Below, one piece after another: positions 58,953 through 64,000 of a stretch of 64,000 nt of DNA. Within the stretch, counting starts at the first letter, position 1. Every line of letters starts with the position of its first letter. The notes under the pieces were generated by a model. It worked only from the letters and a program-made list of their open reading frames with translations, was not told the DNA's origin and did no database searches. Origin of the DNA: Tethya wilhelma (lineage: Eukaryota; Porifera; Demospongiae; Tethyida; Tethyidae); contig CAXIPT010000063.1 in assembly GCA_964030475.1 (NCBI GenBank), positions 45,669 through 109,668 of the forward strand, given 5' to 3'. The position numbers and the translations under genes are program-made.

Positions 58953-59761
58953 CTGTATGTACATACAAAATACAATAACTACTGAGCAGCTGCTATGAAC
59001 ACTATACATTTTTTAATAGATTGAAATAACTTTATGTATACGACTTACTATCTTACATTTAGCTCCCAAGAAGACGCTACTCCCAATCCCCTTTCTCCCT
59101 CATGCATGGTCCTGGTATACTCCTAGTATAATCTATCATTACCTGGTAGGCCTGGATCTCCAATCAGTCCTGGAAGACCAGGTTCTCCACTCGGTCCTCG
59201 TAAACCAGGTTGTCCTATCGGTCCAGGATCACCAGGCACTCCTATCGGTCCTGGAATGCCAGGGTCTCCTGGTATTCCGTCATTACCAGGAGGGCCTTGA
59301 ATGCCAGGCTCTCCTCTCGGTCCTGGAAAACCAGCATCTCCTTTTGGTCCAGGTATTCCATTATCGCCCGGCTGTCCTTTTGGTCCTGGTATTCCATTAT
59401 CGCCAGGCTGTCCTTTTGGTCCTGGAATTCCATCATTACCAGGCTCTCCTTTCTGTCCTGGAGGACCTAAATTGAGGTGAATGTATGATTGTCCATAACT
59501 GTGTAAAAATGTCAACATCATTAAATGAATAAAAGAAAGTAATAATTTAACAATACCATACTCTTGAAATTCACAAATTAAAATTTTGTAAATGCAGTGT
59601 CATATGAAAATTTTGAACTACAAAAATTTCCCCAATCTCTATATTAAGGAGAGCCTGGCTCCAATCAACAACACATAAATTGATTACGTACTACCTTGTG
59701 CATTGCACCTCCTCCAATAAAAAACATTCAAAATAAAAAGCAGAATCAGAATCCTCTTCAT
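58911..59761 (-). CDS. Short-chain collagen gene 2, 5' three exons (C-terminal exon missing)
   Basis: Exons 59695-59761 (signal peptide [16 protein letters not shown]..., ending CNAQ|G), 59143-59466 (107 codons of Gly-X-Y) and 58911-58952 ([13 protein letters not shown] plus one base), all joined in phase 1. The layout copies gene 1 at 49459-50863. The collagen exon has an internal tandem repeat ([12 protein letters not shown] three times). The expected last exon with WG/CP/CAVC is not found between 57917 and 58910, probably lost at the N at 57917. Confidence 0.8.
59143..59466 (-). CDS. Collagen gene 2, triple-helix exon
   Basis: 324 bp with unbroken Gly-X-Y, acceptor TTAG, donor GTAATG. The repeated [12 protein letters not shown] units suggest slippage expansion. 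Confidence 0.92.
59695..59761 (-). CDS. Collagen gene 2, signal peptide exon
   Basis: Twenty-two codons plus one base, ATG at 59761, donor GTAGTA. Hydrophobic core [13 protein letters not shown], then RRCNAQ. Confidence 0.85.
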
Positions 59762-60180
59762 GTTAATGGTCTCCTCCAGAGCTCCAGCAACTGCCTATGC
59801 CTTTGCAGATCTGAAAATATAGGAGAAATCTGAAGTTTTATATACCACACCAGTACTGACACCATACAAATGCAAGAGTAGATACGTACTTGACCACAAC
59901 ACTCCATGCAATCATGATCACATGCATGCTATATTATAAATACACTGTTATTACATTTAACTATATAGTAAATACTAATGAGGAAATAACGATGTCTAGT
60001 AATTTAATACTGACTCTTGGTGCAAAAGTTCATTCATATTATAAGCAAAGTTTTGTGTGTCCGGGCCGTCTGTCCGTGTATCCGTGTGTTACGGGAGTTC
60101 ACCGGAAGTGGTGAAGTGATCACCGGAAGTGATGCGACCTCGAGCTGAAACGCTCTGGACTGTGAAAAATGCAAGCATAG
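59762..60180. other. Upstream flank of collagen gene 2
   Basis: Presumed promoter region. No clear motif is identified. Confidence 0.4.
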
Positions 60181-60783
60181 TAGTCTCGCATGCCAGACCC
60201 CCAAGGGGTAGTCACTCCCACTCCGCGTATGGTTCTGTATGCGACCGGGATCAAGATGGAATCAAGAAATCAAAGCAGATTTTCAACAAGAATCAAGCGA
60301 TCAAGCTTGCTTTGTGGTCGAAACTCGATCAAGATCAAGAATGCCGCGACTATTATGACGTAATAGCTAGACTGTGCAATTTCAATTTTTTTTCGTCTAA
60401 ATAGAAATGTATATACGGTTAGCTGGTTAGAGCGAGCTCTGCTCGTAAAAAAGAGAGAGAGTTCGATTTGTCAGTCTGGATTGGTGCAGATGACACTTTT
60501 ACTCCGGTGTACACCTAGTACCAGCATTATAGCAGTTCCTTCTCAAACTGCGCGTTTTGCACGTGCAACCGCCTGAGGGTCAAAGTTCATTGATCAAGCA
60601 CTAGGTTTGACTTCGATCAAAGGATCAAGGACAATTTTTACTGTAGATCAAGCGATCAAGGCGACTTTTAGTGGATCAAGATTCTTGATCCCGGTCGCAA
60701 ACGGAACCATACACGGAGTGGGAGTGACTACCCCTTGACCCCCAACGGAAAATTTTCCGTTGGGGGTCTGGCACACGAGACTA
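60181..60783. mobile_element. Long-inverted-repeat element, 603 bp
   Basis: Left arm TAGTCTCGCATGCCAGACCC and right arm complement TAGTCTCGTGTGCCAGACCC continue as inverted repeats for about 70 bp (AGTCACTCCCACTCCG...GACCGGGATCAAG). The right arm holds an extra small hairpin (CAACGGAAAATTTTCCGTTG). The interior repeats GATCAAG many times. Non-coding. Confidence 0.75.
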
Positions 60784-61025
60784 AGATAATATTATCTATG
60801 ATATAAGCTATAAAAAGTACGCGTAGAGAACTAGCTTAAATAGTACCGTCTAGAATAGAATGGCAGGCAATACAAGTATGGCTAACTTTTTTTGAGATCG
60901 CTGACACTGAGGCAGGTGGCGGTGACAGTGGCATATGTATCCGACGAAGAAGCATGATAGAGAAGCCAATCTTTCACAAAACTAGCATATCAAGGGGACT
61001 GAGAACTTTGTCTTCTAGGAGTCTG

Positions 61026-61373
61026 CAGTGGCGTAGCCAGGATTTTAGAAAAGAGGGAGCAATAAAAATAAAACCACACCCACTTAATTAGCTAACTCTA
61101 GCCCCTCCCATTCATTTAATTGAACCGCAGCACGCGCTCGCTAGATCAAACGCTCTCTAAAGTTTTGTAGCAGCAAAAAGAAAGCTTTTAAAAGTTGTTT
61201 TGTATTGAATTCTGGCCAAAGATGACTGTTAAGCGCTTAAGCAGCGTTGCTAAAGTAAGTGCACGAAAGAATAGCGAATTATGATACCAAAGCGTAAATT
61301 TCGCGACTGAAAAAAGGGGGGGGGCAAATGCCCCCTGTGCCCCCCCCCCCCTCCCCCCCTGGCTACGCCACTG
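61026..61373. mobile_element. Element with 16-bp perfect terminal inverted repeats
   Basis: Ends CAGTGGCGTAGCCAGG and CCTGGCTACGCCACTG are perfect inverted repeats, flanked by GTCTG on both sides (61021-61025 and 61374-61378), a likely 5-bp target duplication. The right half has long C runs. No transposase. Confidence 0.75.
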
Positions 61374-61576
61374 GTCTGCTTCTCTGTCGCTGTACACGAA
61401 AACACAGCTACAGCTAGCCTAGAACGGCGGAAGTTGGAAAAGGGTCGTCAGTGACTAGCTAAATTGCTGAGCTGGCCAAATTGCAATTAGGAGCACTGCA
61501 TGCAGCTTGAACCATTGATTACCTGTCCTCGAGTCGACGACAGGTAACATACACTTACCATAGGGCCATTTTTCAT

Positions 61577-61859
61577 TCAGTGGGCGTTAATTGTGAACAT
61601 CTGTTCATCTTTTGCTTACCAGCACAGGTTAGTGTTTAACGCTGGCAAGACACAACTGATCCGTTTTGCCACTCCTGGTCTTTCTGCTTTCTGTTCTCCC
61701 AACTTCAGTCTCTTTGGTCAATCACTTACTTTCTCTTCCAAGGTCAACCACCTTGGCCACTGTCTGAGCCATGATTTATCTGATAGTCATGATAATAATC
61801 TCCATCAAACGTGATTTTTTCAGGAAGGCTAACTCCATGATATCTCTATTCATTTTGCA
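61577..61859 (+). pseudogene. Non-LTR retrotransposon reverse transcriptase remnant
   Basis: Shows HRLVFNAGKTQLIRF, then VNHLGHCLSHDLSD and, in another frame, FFRKANSMISLF: the conserved order after the RT catalytic core (the NxxKT, LGH.L...LSD and F.RKAN motifs). The frame is broken near 61800, so it is dead. Only this short part remains. Confidence 0.7.
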
Positions 61860-62284
61860 GAGAGTCTGGTTAGTGAGACTACCTCTCCCTTCCGCCCAGG
61901 CTGGTAAGCTACATGTACAAAATACAGTAGGTTTTCATGTGGGTCCTCTCTAACTGTACACAAACGCAAACATGTAGTAACAGCTAGACAAAAGAATCTA
62001 AAAATAGTATCAAATTATCTACATGTGTTTACTAAGCTATATAACTACATTGAAATATGTATTAGTTCTTAGAGCCCTGGGAGTTGATTGTACAATATTA
62101 CCTTGCAACTCATGATCAAATGAGTTTTGACAGAAGTTTATTTTTGGTCTCTTTAAGTGTATTTTGTTCATGCCTCTGGTGGATTTGTAGGTTTTTAGGT
62201 TTGAATGTAGTACAAACTTCTCACACAGGTATTTGGGGCACAGTTGTGTAGCATCTCTGGACTTGAGTTTCTGCGTCTGGTGTG

Positions 62285-62419
62285 AAGTATAACCACTACT
62301 CCTAGGTACTTGACTGTATCTTGCTGTGTGATCTCTTCCCCTTTTAGTGTTTCCTGGCTTCCTGCTGTTTCTTTTTGCTGCTTAGTACAAGGAGTTGAGT
62401 TTTTGACACGTTTATTTTC
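62285..62419 (-). pseudogene. Second RT remnant, minus strand
   Basis: Reads KINVSKTQLLVLSSKKKQQE and, after a frame break, GEEITQQDTVKYLGV, which fits the post-catalytic part of a different non-LTR RT (KT..L..., VKYLGV). Decayed. Confidence 0.6.
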
Positions 62420-62742
62420 GGTTGTAACCTGGTTCGTATAATTTTGTTTCGTCTACTACTGTTTTCGTCTACTCTTTTTTCGTCTACTCATAAATATTAT
62501 GGTCTACTACACTGAATATTGCTTTTTACAATGTTCTAGGTACTGAATCTATTGATTTTAGTGATGTAGTAATGTTCAAACAAAATTCAAAGGAGCTTGT
62601 TCATCTTTAGTCAATTAAATCATTTCCTTACCTAAATTATGACCTCCTAGTGTTGTAGCATTGTTCAAACAATATTCAAAGGGTGTAATTGATCTTTAAT
62701 CAATTAAGATACTCAAAAATTGACAGGTTTTGAGTAGACTAG

Positions 62743-63009
62743 CTTTGTATCACAACCAAACGTGGAGCGAGATCTGTTATCAATGCGTACCAGTACACCC
62801 TTAACCGAAGAGGCAGAGAAGGGCAGTCTTACTGGAAGTGTATCAACAGGCTATGCAAAGGAAGAGCTGTCATGAGTGAAGAAGATGAGGTCAACAACCT
62901 CCATGACCATGAGCCCAATCATGTAGAGGTGGCAGTGAAGAAAGTTGTGGAAGAAATGAAGACCAGAGCCAGATCAGAGGCAACTTCCATTCCGAAGATC
63001 TATTCATAG
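62743..63009 (+). CDS. FLYWCH-type zinc finger ORF
   Basis: An open frame of 88 codons without an obvious start, ending in TAG. It reads TKRGARSVINAYQYTLNRRG, then SYWKCINRLCKGRA and HDHEPN. The order Y-Y, W-x-C, C-x-GR, H-x-H is the FLYWCH zinc-finger pattern, followed by a charged tail. In invertebrates such domains often sit beside MULE-type transposases or in small DNA-binding proteins. The stop right after and the flanking repeats suggest a transposon-derived piece or a single exon. Confidence 0.7.
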   Translation, partial: LCITTKRGARSVINAYQYTLNRRGREGQSYWKCINRLCKGRAVMSEEDEVNNLHDHEPNHVEVAVKKVVEEMKTRARSEATSIPKIYS

Positions 63010-63043
63010 ACTTTGAGGACTGATGATGAAGTGGCTGCGACCT

Positions 63044-63044
63044 N

Positions 63045-63089
<45 letters not shown>

Positions 63090-63106
63090 GTGTGTGTGTG
63101 TGTGTA
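63044..63106. repeat. (GT)n microsatellite beginning at an N
   Basis: About 30 GT steps with two interruptions, starting right after the N at 63044. Confidence 0.95.
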
Positions 63107-63360
63107 TGTGTACGTGTGAACAGTTGTAACCTGGTTTGTGTAATTTGTTTCGTCTACTACTATTTTTGTCTACTCTTTTTTTTTTGTCTACTCATAAATA
63201 TTATGGTCTAGTTGTGTTCTCTACAATGTTCTAAGCACTGTATTGATTCTAGTGATGTGGCAACGTTTTCAAAGAAGCTCTAAATTATGCACTCCTAGTG
63301 TTGGTAAGTTGTTCCAAATGGTATATTTTCTGTCACCAAACAAATGAAGTGAGACTTATA

Positions 63361-64000
63361 ACAATGCATTCCTTGTACTGAAGGAAGTTAGCCAAAATTA
63401 TAGCTTCACATTGATGCCTAACTATGTCAAAGCTGACTACCAGGTTGCTTTAGTTCAGTCAGTGCGGCCTGGATTCTGAACTTTTCACCAGATATAGAGC
63501 TTGGGCAAAATGATAGCATCCGGAAACGGCAATGAATAATTCAACGCTCGAGTGCTAGCGTTGTTTTACAAAGCTTAGAGAAGACAGTCAAGGAGCCAAA
63601 CGAAATCGCTTAAAAGTGCTACTGGGAAAGCTAATCAGCCTTGCTACAGGCTACAGCGTAATAGTATAGAAATAAACAAAGTGATATGAACAAATTCTTT
63701 AGAAAAGTGATTTCACTGCCTTTTGTGCCAGTTAGTTATGTGAGAATGGGCAGGTTTGATTCAATGTACGCCTAGTGGTGAATCCTGTACGATGACTGCA
63801 TAGTTTGTTTTGAAGGCAAGACATGGCTTAATGGTAATTTTAGTCTAGGTCAGTGGAATGTTTATTTGGTTGATGCATGGTCCCGAACCAACAACAACCT
63901 TGAAGGCTGGCACAGCAAGGTTAAAACACCATAGTCAATTGAGCAGGAACATCACTTTACTTGGTATATAGTTATGTGCAGGGATTACACGACTAGTCTA
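63361..64000. other. No gene recognised
   Basis: Nothing supportable on either strand. Confidence 0.5.

Larger units (their letters stand above)
62428..63360. repeat. Direct repeat pair flanking the FLYWCH ORF
   Basis: The string TTTCGTCTACTACT and the following ACTCATAAATATTATGGTCTA near 62446 recur near 63148, each followed by a related TGTTCTA.G.ACTG stretch. The copies are about 700 bp apart and enclose the zinc-finger ORF, so both may belong to one transposon. Confidence 0.6.

Noticed and set aside
60129..60404. 91-codon frame
   Set aside because: Overlaps the arm and core of the 60.2 kb foldback element.

Overview
The window looks like AT-rich invertebrate nuclear DNA, most likely from a demosponge (an Amphimedon-like genome is my guess). 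The reasons are small exons with GT-AG introns, dense short inverted-repeat elements, short-chain collagens with a sponge-style Cys-rich C-terminal domain, and a Death-domain/ankyrin gene. I see no bacterial or viral gene organisation. Six single-base N characters (6788, 15651, 51388, 57308, 57917, 63044) look like assembly joins, and several fall next to duplicated or broken genes.

From 44876 leftwards to at least 1234, the minus strand carries one very large gene, still open at the left edge. Exon 1 encodes a hydrophobic signal-like segment that ends in a textbook 2A-like ribosome-skipping motif (LLLLAGDVERNPGP). Exon 2 is a Death domain, exon 3 a polar linker, and exon 4 a ~250-residue domain I cannot name. 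Then come 35 ankyrin exons and one linker exon. Most are exactly 99 bp, one ankyrin repeat per exon, with phase-0 introns. The ankyrins fall into four blocks. Each block starts with the same atypical capping repeat (AC..GN.D..., often ending DFD or DFDFS) and a second repeat carrying TPL and usually a late DVDG/DVNG-type turn. Two genomic duplications, 2.19 kb carrying two exons and 1.87 kb carrying one, add repeats in frame. The model reads 1611 residues so far. Its introns are full of non-autonomous transposons.

From 44.9 to 53.3 kb lie smaller genes: a possible minus-strand gene of unknown function (46537-48235), a small plus-strand single-pass membrane protein (48574-49134), a complete four-exon short-chain collagen gene on the minus strand (49459-50863), a truncated second copy of its C-terminal exon (51109-51387), and minus-strand exons of unknown proteins (51991-52924).

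From 53.3 to 64 kb there are mostly repeats, plus pieces of two more collagen genes (57341-57907 and 58911-59761), a long-inverted-repeat element (60181-60783), an element with 16-bp terminal repeats (61026-61373), decayed non-LTR reverse transcriptase fragments on both strands, and a FLYWCH-type zinc-finger ORF (62743-63009).

The most interesting object is the 2A/Death/ankyrin gene. Its N-terminus suggests one mRNA could give both a secretory-pathway form and a cytosolic form of a receptor-like protein whose ligand-binding-type repeats are still being duplicated exon by exon.
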